A stretch of 5,496 nucleotides of DNA from Acidobacteriaceae bacterium (lineage in GTDB: Bacteria > Acidobacteriota > Terriglobia > Terriglobales > Acidobacteriaceae), in contig JASHUR010000354.1 of NCBI GenBank assembly GCA_030039895.1, forward strand, positions 1 through 5,496, read 5' to 3'. Below, piece after piece: positions 1 through 5,496 of this stretch. The first letter of the stretch is position 1; every line of letters begins with the position of its first letter. The position numbers and the translations under genes are program-made. Under the pieces are notes generated by a model, which worked only from the letters and a program-made list of their open reading frames with translations, was not told where the DNA came from and did no database searches.

Positions 1-18
1 AGACGAGGCCGGGATGGT

Positions 19-46
19 TGCGGTGACCATAAGCGTCGTCACCGCA
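19..46. repeat. Perfect 9-bp inverted repeat just downstream of the methyltransferase gene
   Basis: The arms TGCGGTGAC (19-27) and GTCACCGCA (38-46) pair perfectly around a 10-nt loop. The hairpin lies 13 nt past the last base of the methyltransferase stop codon on the minus strand. The bases that follow in the direction of transcription (18 to 1) are GC-rich with no T-tract, so it does not look like a canonical intrinsic terminator. It could be a 3'-end stabilising or pausing hairpin, or part of the leader of a downstream gene outside the window. Confidence 0.55.
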
Positions 47-59
47 GCGGCGATGCGAG

Positions 60-1337
60 CTACTTCAACGCGAGCGTGGCAACGCTTTCCAGATGGAAGG
101 TCTGCGGGAACAGATCGACCATGCGCATGGTGCTGAGGTGATAGCCGGAGTCTAGCAGCGATTTGAGATCGCGCGACAAAGTTGCGGGATCGCAGGAAAC
201 GTAAGTAATGTGCGCGGGGCGGATGGCGGTGAGGAGCGCTGTGACCTGCTTGCCGAGTCCGGTGCGGGGAGGGTCGACAACGACGAGATCTGGGAGTGCT
301 TCTTTTCCGGCGCGGCGGAGGAAATCGAGCGTGGTGGAGGCTACGATGTGAGACTGCGTGCCGCGCAGATTGTGGCGCAGGTCCTGCACAGAGCTGGGAG
401 CGGATTCGACGGCAACGACTTGCTGAAAGCGCGCTGCGAGCGCGGCGGTAAATAGGCCGACTCCGGCGTAGAGGTCCCAGGCGAGCGAGCCGGAGGCGGA
501 TTGCGCGACGTGCTTGACGAGCGGGTCGATGAGGAAACGGTTGACCTGAAAGAACGAGCCGGCACTGACGCGGTAATCGATGCCTGCGGCGATGTAGGTG
601 ATCGACGACTGTCCGTGGTGGGCAAGGAGTTTGCCCGGTTGACGGGGTTTGTCGATTGAGAAGAGGGCAGCTCCGGTGAGTTGGGGAATTGCGGACTGGA
701 GCTGCGGCCAGAGGGAGTCGAATGCGTGAGTGGCGGTCTTTGGCGCGGCGCTCGTGAAGAACGAAATCAGAATGGAGTCCTGCGCGGCGTTGGTGAAAAG
801 CTCGATCTCGGTGAAGTGGCGGGCGAGCTGCCATGTGGTTGCGGAAGATTGTATGGCGCTGAGCGCGCTTTGCAGCACGGGCGCAGCGATCGGGCAGGCG
901 CTCACGATGAGGTTCTGGTTGGATGCGCGGCGCTTGTAGGCAAGCAGCGAAGTGGCAGGGTCAATGTGCAGGCGAATGCGGTTGCGATAGGCGAGAGGTT
1001 CGGCAGAGAGCGCGGTGATTGCAGGGATATCAGCGATGCGGGCGCGCTCAAGCGATTCGCGCAGAATTTGCGATTTGATTTCGAGCTGATGCGCGTAGGC
1101 GGCGTGCTGGTAGTGGCAGCCGCCGCAGTCTGCATAGTGTGGGCACGCTGGCGTGGTGCGATGCTGCGAGGGATCGATGACACTGACCAGCTCGGCGTTG
1201 GCGTAGCTGCCGTGATCGTTGGCGATGGCGGCTTCGACGGTTTCGCCGGGGAGCGTGAAGGGGACGAAGATGGCCTTGCCTTCGTGACGCGCGAGTCCGT
1301 AGCCGCCGTAGATGGGCTTTTCCATATGCAGCTTCAT
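60..1337 (-). CDS. rlmD: TrmA/RumA-family RNA (uracil-C5-)-methyltransferase, likely 23S rRNA RlmD type
   Basis: SAM-dependent enzyme that makes 5-methyluridine in RNA; the E. coli RumA (RlmD) homologue acts on U1939 of 23S rRNA. At 425 residues it is full length. An N-terminal TRAM-like RNA-binding domain occupies about 1-55 (KPIYGGYGLARHEGKAIFVP at 7-26, LPGE at 29-32). The iron-sulfur cluster cysteines are C65, C71, C74 (CPHYADCGGC) and C148. Further motifs are AGSFFQVN at 259-266, SAM motif DLYAGVGLF at 288-296, DPPRTGLG at 355-362, VSCDPATLSRDL at 380-391 with nucleophile C382, and FHLESVATL at 414-422 with the probable general base E417. All catalytic elements are present. The exact target base cannot be read from the sequence; RlmC, RlmCD and TrmA-like targets are alternatives. 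The ATG overlaps the TGA of the preceding gene (ATGA) and has no strong Shine-Dalgarno, so it probably depends on coupling. No gene follows convincingly. Confidence 0.93.
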   Translation of the reverse strand: MKLHMEKPIYGGYGLARHEGKAIFVPFTLPGETVEAAIANDHGSYANAELVSVIDPSQHRTTPACPHYADCGGCHYQHAAYAHQLEIKSQILRESLERARIADIPAITALSAEPLAYRNRIRLHIDPATSLLAYKRRASNQNLIVSACPIAAPVLQSALSAIQSSATTWQLARHFTEIELFTNAAQDSILISFFTSAAPKTATHAFDSLWPQLQSAIPQLTGAALFSIDKPRQPGKLLAHHGQSSITYIAAGIDYRVSAGSFFQVNRFLIDPLVKHVAQSASGSLAWDLYAGVGLFTAALAARFQQVVAVESAPSSVQDLRHNLRGTQSHIVASTTLDFLRRAGKEALPDLVVVDPPRTGLGKQVTALLTAIRPAHITYVSCDPATLSRDLKSLLDSGYHLSTMRMVDLFPQTFHLESVATLALK

Positions 1338-2032
1338 TGGCGGCTCATGTAGAAGAGGCTGAGTCGGGGCAGCGCATATTTCTCAAGCAGGCGCTTGCGG
1401 AGAAACTGCTGCTCAACCTGACGGATCTGCTCGGTCTTCATGCGGCTGCGATAGGGGGCGAGCTCGCGGGCGCTCTCTTCGCGCAGGGCGAGCAGGTCGG
1501 ACTCGGACGCGGTAGCTGTGAGCGCGTTGAAGAGCTTTTCTTCGAGGACAGTGAGGTTGCGCTCCAGCTCTTCGAGGTTGGCGGGCAGTGTGAGCGCGAG
1601 TTCGCGAAGGCGCGCGGCGGTTTGCTGCGCAATGGCAGCGGCGAGTCCGGTGAGTGGGGCTTGTTCAAGCTGGGTAGCGCACTGGTTGAGGTGCGCAGCG
1701 ATATTCTCCGGCTCGAAGCCGGGAGCGGGCGCCGAGCCTGTAGCAGCGGGCTGCGCGCCGATGGAGGCTTCCTTCATGGCTTCGACTGCATCCATCACGG
1801 CCTGCGTACACCAGGCGAGGCCGTTGATCTGGCGCATGCGGGCGCGGGACTTGCGGGCCTCGTACTTGTCGAAGGCGTCGTCGATGCCGCGCAGGACCGC
1901 TTCGAGTGGGATTCCGGCTTCGCGCCAAGTCTCAATGAGCGCCCAGTCGAGCGTGGAGAGCAAGAGGATGGAGCCGCGGCGGCGCTGGAAGTGCTCCTCA
2001 ATCTCAGTGAAGTAATTGAAATAGTTCTCCAC
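1334..2032 (-). CDS. Hypothetical helical protein of the cofactor operon
   Basis: A 232-residue protein I cannot assign to a named family. It starts with GTG 3 nt after the coaX stop and ends in an ATGA overlap with the next gene, so it is almost certainly translated as part of the operon. Residues 1-90 form a compact, probably helical N-terminal region: ENYFNYFTEIEEHFQRRRG, then LLSTLDWALIETWREAGIPL (24-43), then VLRGIDDAFDKYEARKSRAR (46-65). A pattern of this kind, a basic helix followed by a W-x-x-x-G-I-P-L turn, is one I associate with uncharacterised proteins of Acidobacteria and Deltaproteobacteria. A linker rich in Ala, Pro and Gly follows (about 92-107). The rest (108-232) is alpha-helical and charged, with leucine-rich stretches suggesting coiled coil, ending in a basic stretch and LPRLSLFYMSRQ. 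I see no signal peptide, membrane segment, metal-binding cluster or enzyme motif, so it is probably cytoplasmic. Nucleic-acid or RNP binding is possible from the basic patches but unproven. Confidence 0.88.
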   Translation of the reverse strand: MENYFNYFTEIEEHFQRRRGSILLLSTLDWALIETWREAGIPLEAVLRGIDDAFDKYEARKSRARMRQINGLAWCTQAVMDAVEAMKEASIGAQPAATGSAPAPGFEPENIAAHLNQCATQLEQAPLTGLAAAIAQQTAARLRELALTLPANLEELERNLTVLEEKLFNALTATASESDLLALREESARELAPYRSRMKTEQIRQVEQQFLRKRLLEKYALPRLSLFYMSRQ

Positions 2033-2035
2033 CGA

Positions 2036-2860
2036 TCAGGCCTTTGCAGCGGAGTCGTCCTGGTGCGTGCGCGAACGGGCGGCGCGATGGCGCTCGTATA
2101 TGATGCGGAGACCGTCGAGAGTGAGCGTGTCGTCGATGTGCTTGATGTATTTGGAGTCGCCTGCAATGAGATGGGCAAGGCCGCCGGTGGCGACGCAAAC
2201 CGTGTTCGAGCCGAGCTCGCCGATCATGCGCTCAAGGATGCTGTCGACCAGGCCGATGTGGCCGTAGTAGAGGCCGATCTGGAGATTATCGACGGTGTTG
2301 CTGCCGATAATTTTTGCCGGGCGCTTGATTTCGACTCGGGGTAGGCGCGCGGCACGGGCAAAAAGCGCATCGGCCGAGATGTTAAGACCGGGCGCGATGG
2401 CTCCGCCGATGAACTCGCCCTTGGCGGAGATGACGTCGAAGTTGGTAGCGGTGCCGAAGTCGATGACGATACAGGGGCTGCCGTATTTCTCCAGTGCGCC
2501 GACGCAGTTGGCGATGCGGTCGGCCCCGGCCTCGGCGGGGTTATCAATGCGGATGGCCAGGCCGGTCTTCACGCCGGGCTCGATAAAAACGGGCTTCTGG
2601 TTGAAGTAGCGCTCGCAGAACTGGCGAAGGATCCAGTCGATGGGCGGGACGACGGAGGCGATGACGATCCCGGTGATGTCGGTGGACTTGATGCCCTCGC
2701 CCAGCAACAGGTCACGCACAAGGATGCCGTATTCGTCGGCGGTTTGCTGGTGGCGGGTGCTGATCCGCCAGGTGCTGCCCAGATCGCCCACGTGGCCGTC
2801 TTTGATGGGATAGAGCGCGATGACGGTGTTGGTGTTGTTTACGTTGAGCGCAAGAAGCAT
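2036..2860 (-). CDS. coaX: Type III pantothenate kinase
   Basis: Phosphorylates pantothenate with ATP, the first committed step of CoA synthesis; type III enzymes belong to the ASKHA fold and resist CoA feedback. At 274 residues it has normal family length. Start: the ATG at 2860 gives MLLALNVNNTNTVIALY, which matches the usual CoaX beginning; an in-frame ATG at 2956 would add 32 unrelated residues inside birA. Motifs: NVNNT at 6-10 at the place of D-x-G-N-T, TADEYG at 40-45, IASVVPP at 67-73, PGVKTGLAIRIDNPAEAGADR at 95-115 with the proposed catalytic Asp in GADR (D114), IDFGTATNFD at 133-142, GGAIAPG at 152-158, and VATGG at 223-227. Apart from the first motif, all expected elements are intact. 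The last about 15 residues are polar and not family-conserved. It sits 4 nt after birA; birA-coaX neighbourhoods, and fusions of the two in some Betaproteobacteria such as Neisseria, are known. Confidence 0.95.
   Translation of the reverse strand: MLLALNVNNTNTVIALYPIKDGHVGDLGSTWRISTRHQQTADEYGILVRDLLLGEGIKSTDITGIVIASVVPPIDWILRQFCERYFNQKPVFIEPGVKTGLAIRIDNPAEAGADRIANCVGALEKYGSPCIVIDFGTATNFDVISAKGEFIGGAIAPGLNISADALFARAARLPRVEIKRPAKIIGSNTVDNLQIGLYYGHIGLVDSILERMIGELGSNTVCVATGGLAHLIAGDSKYIKHIDDTLTLDGLRIIYERHRAARSRTHQDDSAAKA
2041..2045 (-). promoter_or_regulatory. Ribosome binding site that supports the GTG start at 2032
   Basis: The coding strand has AAAGG, inside the last codons of coaX, 8 nt before the GTG. 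Between the coaX TGA and this GTG there is a single TCG codon, so no earlier start is possible in this frame. The next in-frame ATG (residue 66) would discard the best-structured part of the protein. Confidence 0.5.
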
Positions 2861-2862
2861 TC

Positions 2863-2869
2863 GATCACC
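2863..2869 (-). promoter_or_regulatory. Ribosome binding site of coaX, overlapping the birA stop codon
   Basis: On the coding strand GGTGATC is followed by GA and the ATG. GGTGATC matches the 3' half of the extended Shine-Dalgarno AGGAGGTGATC, and the GG-to-ATG distance of 7 nt is suitable. The TGA stop of birA is embedded in this site, so ribosomes finishing birA cover the coaX start signal. This arrangement supports translational coupling and supports choosing the ATG at 2860 rather than an upstream ATG at 2956. Confidence 0.6.
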
Positions 2870-3701
2870 GGTTTGTCTTTTGTTCGCGGACGCCGCCTGA
2901 GTAGACCGTACGGAGTCCTGAGGCGGTGCGAATCTGCAGGAAGCCGCGCGGGTCAAGCCCTTCGGTCACGCCTTCGTAGCCTTCTAATTCTTCCACATAG
3001 ACGCGCTTGCCGCGAATCCAAGACGAGGCCCGTTCGAGCCGGGCGAGGATGGATGCGGTCGCGTTGCTGAGATTCCCGGGAGTGGTGAGAGCGTTGACTT
3101 CCCGATCGAGCGACTGAAGGAGCGCGGCGAGAAGGTCCTGGCGGGGCCAGCTGCGGCCGGTTTCGATGTGGAGCGATGTGGCGATGTTGCGGAGGTCGGG
3201 TGGGAATTCCGGCTGGTGGACGTTGATGCCGATTCCTATGACGAGAGAGCGGACGCGCGTGACCTCGGCGTTGAGTTCGGTGAGAATGCCGCAGAATTTT
3301 TTGCTGCCAAGTTTGCTGCCAAGGAGCAGGTCGTTGGGCCAGCGCAGGTCGCACTCGAGCGACGTGACCTGGCGGACGGCCTGATGCACGGCGAGGCCGG
3401 CGGCAAGCGAGAGCCAGAGCACATCGGCAGGTGCGATAGCGGGGCGAAGCAGGATGCTGAGGTAGAGTCCGGAGCCGGGCGGCGAGGACCATTCGTGGGT
3501 GCCGCGTCCGCGTCCGGCGGTCTGCTCGTCGGCAAAATAGACGGAGCCGTCGGGTGCGCCGGCATCAGCCTGGGCCATGGCGTGCGTATTGGTGGAATGA
3601 ATGGTTGGGAAGAAATGCAGCTTGCCGTGGAAGCGCGTCTGGACGAGCGACGAGTCGAGCGCGGCAAGGTCGATGCGGTCATCCACTGCGGGAAGCGTCA
3701 T
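2865..3701 (-). CDS. birA: Biotin--[acetyl-CoA-carboxylase] ligase, catalytic-only (no HTH domain)
   Basis: Makes biotinyl-AMP and transfers biotin to the carrier lysine of biotin-dependent carboxylases, in the cytoplasm. At 278 residues the protein begins about 30 residues before the catalytic core, so it lacks the N-terminal winged-helix repressor domain of E. coli-type BirA and is unlikely to regulate transcription. Motifs: the substrate-binding start TIHSTNTHAMAQ at 33-44, the biotinyl-AMP loop AGRGRGTHEWSSPPGSGLYLS beginning at 62, LRWPNDLLL at 119-127, the active-site lysine in the segment GSKKFCGIL (132-140; K135 aligns with the family lysine), and VIGIGINVH at 154-162. An SH3-like C-terminal domain runs from about 230 (GKRVYVEELEGYEGVTEGLD) to the end. 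Residues 127-134 are LGSK-LGSK, encoded by a perfect 12-bp tandem repeat; removing one copy restores the spacing seen in E. coli BirA. The ATG is 12 nt after nadC with no clear ribosome binding site. The stop codon lies inside the Shine-Dalgarno of coaX. Confidence 0.95.
   Translation of the reverse strand: MTLPAVDDRIDLAALDSSLVQTRFHGKLHFFPTIHSTNTHAMAQADAGAPDGSVYFADEQTAGRGRGTHEWSSPPGSGLYLSILLRPAIAPADVLWLSLAAGLAVHQAVRQVTSLECDLRWPNDLLLGSKLGSKKFCGILTELNAEVTRVRSLVIGIGINVHQPEFPPDLRNIATSLHIETGRSWPRQDLLAALLQSLDREVNALTTPGNLSNATASILARLERASSWIRGKRVYVEELEGYEGVTEGLDPRGFLQIRTASGLRTVYSGGVREQKTNR
3300..3323 (-). repeat. Perfect 12-bp tandem duplication within birA
   Basis: The plus-strand unit TTTGCTGCCAAG occurs twice back to back (3300-3311 and 3312-3323) with no mismatch. 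On the coding strand it reads CTT GGC AGC AAA twice, giving LGSK-LGSK at residues 127-134 of the biotin ligase. It is in frame and does not disrupt the gene. The identical third-codon bases in the two copies suggest a recent slippage event rather than an old conserved insertion. That reading is an inference. Confidence 0.9.
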
Positions 3702-3713
3702 GCGGCAGCAACT

Positions 3714-4598
3714 TTAGTAAGTCTCGGCGGTGATCTTCATGCTGAGATCGACGGCCGGAGGGGAGTGCGTGAGCGCGCCGACGGAGATGTACTCAACGCC
3801 GGTCTCAGCATATTTGCGAATGTTCGAAAGGTTGATGCCGCCGGAGGCTTCGGTAGGAATGTTTCCGCCGCGCTCGCGGACCATTTTGACGGCCTTTTTG
3901 ACGTCGGCGGGCGACATGTTGTCGAACAGAAAGGATTCGGCGCCGTGGTCGAGCGCGGTGCGCAGCTCGTCGAAGGTGCGCACCTCGATATCAATGGTCT
4001 GGTTGCCGCTGCGCAGCTCATGCGCGCGGGCCAGGACTTTCTCAATGCCGCCGCCGAGCGAGATGTGGTTGTTTTTGATCAGGATTCCGTCAGAGAGGTC
4101 GAGGCGGTGGTTTTCTCCGCCGCCGCAGCTTACCGCGTACTTGTCGAGGACGCGCAGGCCGGGGACGGTTTTGCGGGTGTCGAGAATTTTGGTGCCGGTG
4201 CCGTGGATGGCGTCGACATACTGCCGGGTGAGCGTGGCGATGCCGCTCATGCGTTGCATAAGGTTGAGGATGACGCGCTCGCAGGAAAGGATGACGCGTG
4301 CGTTGTGGCGGATGACGGCGATGGACTGGCCCTTCTTGACGCGCACGCCATCGAACATCTCAGGATGACTGATGACCTCGTAGCGGCCGCTGCTCCTGTT
4401 GTCGAGGCGGGCGTAAATGTCGAGGAAGCGCGGGATGCAGCCGAGGCCGGAGACAACGCAGTCCTGCTTGGCGAGGATAGTGGCCGAAGCGCGCAGCGAG
4501 GGATCGATGGTGATGGAGGTGGTGACGTCGCTGGTGGCCTTGTCCTCGACGAGCGCCTGTTCGAGGATGGCTTCGATTTTTTTGCTCTTCCAGTCCAT
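3714..4598 (-). CDS. nadC: Nicotinate-nucleotide pyrophosphorylase (carboxylating), quinolinate phosphoribosyltransferase
   Basis: Converts quinolinate and PRPP to nicotinate mononucleotide, CO2 and pyrophosphate, the step where de novo NAD synthesis joins the common pathway. At 294 residues it is full length. Motifs in order: ALVEDKATSDVTT at 15-27 (the family usually has GD-x-TT), ERVILNLMQRMSGIAT at 107-122, DTRKTVPGLRVLDKYAV at 140-156 followed by the glycine-rich CGGGENHR (158-165), DGILIKNNHI at 170-179, IDIEV at 202-206, FDNMSP at 225-230, EASGGI at 250-255 and GVEYISVGALTHS at 267-279. These supply the arginine, lysine and histidine residues that bind substrate in the family. One oddity is the K-N-N-H motif where K-D-N-H is usual. 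The ATG is 12 nt after the valS stop; I see no convincing Shine-Dalgarno (CCCGGGAACCCT precedes it), so ribosomes may be passed on from valS. nadA and nadB are not in the window. Confidence 0.97.
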   Translation of the reverse strand: MDWKSKKIEAILEQALVEDKATSDVTTSITIDPSLRASATILAKQDCVVSGLGCIPRFLDIYARLDNRSSGRYEVISHPEMFDGVRVKKGQSIAVIRHNARVILSCERVILNLMQRMSGIATLTRQYVDAIHGTGTKILDTRKTVPGLRVLDKYAVSCGGGENHRLDLSDGILIKNNHISLGGGIEKVLARAHELRSGNQTIDIEVRTFDELRTALDHGAESFLFDNMSPADVKKAVKMVRERGGNIPTEASGGINLSNIRKYAETGVEYISVGALTHSPPAVDLSMKITAETY

Positions 4599-4610
4599 AG
4601 GGTTCCCGGG

Positions 4611-5496
4611 CTATGCGCGCTTCTCCAGTTTTTCGATGGCGTCGAGGGTTTCCTGGCGCAGTGCTGCGGCTTCTTCTGCCTGCTTCTTCAGTCCTGTGAC
4701 GATCTTCTCAGGAGCTTTGGCGAGAAACGCAGGGTTCTGGAGCTGGCGGTCGGCTTTGATGAGGACCTTTTCATATTGTTCCAGCTTTTTGCTGAGGCGC
4801 TCGCGCTCGGCGGCGAGGTCGATGTGCTTCTCGTAGGCGATGCCTGCGGTAAAGTTGGCTGTGGTGCGGGTGTTGGCTGGTGTCAGCTTCCATTGTGCCG
4901 GGAAGCTGATGCTTGAGAGGCGCGCCAGCTTCTCGATGATCGCGCGGTTGGCGATGCAGAGCTTCCAGAAAGCATCGGACGCTTGCAGCTCGGCGGCGGC
5001 GAGGTCCTTCTCGGGCATTTCAAGGTCTTTGCGCAGCGCGCGCAGAGTAACGATGAGCTCCTGTAGCTGCGTCATATCGGATTCAACATCGGCGTGAATC
5101 AGGGCTGCATCGGCCTGCGGATAGCGCGTGAGCGCGATGGATTTTGCCGGAGGGTTTTCGTCGTAGACGGCGTGCCACAGCTCTTCAGTGATGAAGGGCA
5201 TGAAGGGCGAGAGCAGGCGCAGCGCAGCCTCGAAGGTTGCGACCAGCGTGTTGAGCGCGGCGGAGGCGGCGGTCTTGTCGGTTGACTCGCTGAAGTCGAG
5301 GCGCAGCTTGACGATTTCGAGATACCAGTCGCAGAAGTCTCCCCAGAAGAACTGGTAGACGAGGCTGGCGGCTTCGTGGAAGCGGTAATCCGCGAGGGCC
5401 TGGTTGACTTCGCCGGCGACGGAGTTGAGGCGCGAAGTGATCCAGCGGGCTTCGAGAGTAGTGTCCGGCAGGGCATTGAGGTTGACGCTGATGCCG
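4611..5496 (-). CDS. valS: Valyl-tRNA synthetase, C-terminal part (5' end outside window)
   Basis: Cytoplasmic class I aminoacyl-tRNA synthetase that charges tRNA-Val with valine. Only the last 294 residues are present; the first complete codon begins at 5495 and the frame is open to the edge. The HIGH and KMSKS catalytic motifs would lie outside the window. Visible parts (fragment numbering): the anticodon-binding helical domain, with the ValRS-typical FFWGDFCDWYLEIVK at 49-63 and SPFMPFITEELW at 96-107. A C-terminal coiled-coil arm follows from about 226, starting DLAAERERLSKKLEQYEK, with the family signature NPAFLAKAPEKIV near 254-266, and the protein ends EKLEKRA before TAG. ValRS, unlike IleRS and LeuRS, carries this C-terminal arm, which contacts the tRNA, so the assignment to valine is specific. 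It is probably the first or an early gene of the operon, with nadC starting 12 nt downstream. No damage is seen in the visible part. Confidence 0.97.
   Translation of the reverse strand, partial: GISVNLNALPDTTLEARWITSRLNSVAGEVNQALADYRFHEAASLVYQFFWGDFCDWYLEIVKLRLDFSESTDKTAASAALNTLVATFEAALRLLSPFMPFITEELWHAVYDENPPAKSIALTRYPQADAALIHADVESDMTQLQELIVTLRALRKDLEMPEKDLAAAELQASDAFWKLCIANRAIIEKLARLSSISFPAQWKLTPANTRTTANFTAGIAYEKHIDLAAERERLSKKLEQYEKVLIKADRQLQNPAFLAKAPEKIVTGLKKQAEEAAALRQETLDAIEKLEKRA

Noticed and set aside
1..42. Possible start of another minus-strand gene (GTG at 42 or ATG at 30; VTTLMVTATIPASS to the edge)
   Set aside because: Only 14 codons are visible. The hydrophobic, Ala/Thr-rich string could be the start of a secreted protein, but there is no basic N-terminus from these starts and no upstream start in that frame, so I do not call it a gene.
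681..1352. A 223-codon plus-strand open frame opposite the methyltransferase
   Set aside because: It is codon-aligned antisense of a gene with complete catalytic motifs, so it is a shadow of that gene's codon use.
2032..2038. coaX and the hypothetical gene as one gene broken by a nonsense mutation
   Set aside because: CoaX already has normal full length and a typical C-terminal end, and the second gene has its own GTG and AAAGG site. Two coupled genes are more likely.
1337..2344. A 335-codon open frame on the plus strand opposite the hypothetical gene and coaX
   Set aside because: It is codon-aligned antisense of two same-frame genes, and it ends where coaX uses a CTA leucine codon. No recognisable protein features.
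2861..2956. Longer coaX start at the ATG at 2956
   Set aside because: It would add 32 residues lying inside birA with no similarity to CoaX N-termini. The ATG at 2860 has a good ribosome binding site and gives the family-typical start.
3168..4916. A 582-codon open frame on the plus strand, antisense to birA, nadC and valS
   Set aside because: It is exactly codon-aligned with the three minus-strand genes, which all share one frame. In that alignment, plus-strand stops arise only where the real genes use TTA, CTA or TCA, codons that are rare in GC-rich DNA. It ends precisely at a TCA serine codon of valS. The translation has no family motif, while the minus strand encodes three full motif sets.

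Overview
The window is a dense, single-direction block of six genes, all on the minus strand. It is GC-rich, and the longest gap between genes is 12 bases. Read in the direction of transcription (high to low coordinates), the order is: the 3' part of valS (valyl-tRNA synthetase), nadC (quinolinate phosphoribosyltransferase), birA (biotin-protein ligase without a DNA-binding domain), coaX (type III pantothenate kinase), a conserved-looking hypothetical helical protein, and an RlmD/RumA-type rRNA uracil-C5 methyltransferase. The last 59 bases downstream of the methyltransferase contain a perfect 9-bp inverted repeat and no gene I can support.

The proteins and gene order most resemble Acidobacteriota (Terriglobia/Acidobacteriaceae type). 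This is an inference from gene order, GC content and protein style, because there is no rRNA or other marker in the window. It looks like ordinary chromosomal housekeeping DNA. I see no mobile element, CRISPR array, tRNA or phage gene.

Junctions are tight: valS-nadC 12 nt, nadC-birA 12 nt, birA-coaX 4 nt, coaX-hypothetical 3 nt, hypothetical-methyltransferase a 4-nt ATGA overlap. This points to one polycistronic transcript with translational coupling in its second half. The theme is cofactor supply (NAD from quinolinate, biotinylation of carboxylases, first step of CoA synthesis) flanked by translation functions (tRNA charging, rRNA modification). No promoter is visible; the operon probably starts upstream of valS, beyond the right edge.

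The points most worth a second look lie inside known genes. CoaX has N-x-N-N-T where the family has the D-x-G-N-T phosphate-binding motif. BirA carries a perfect in-frame 12-bp tandem duplication that inserts four residues just before its active-site lysine. NadC has K-N-N-H where K-D-N-H is usual. The hypothetical gene between coaX and the methyltransferase starts with GTG, in the same frame as coaX and two codons past its TGA. I did not find a clearly novel multi-gene system.
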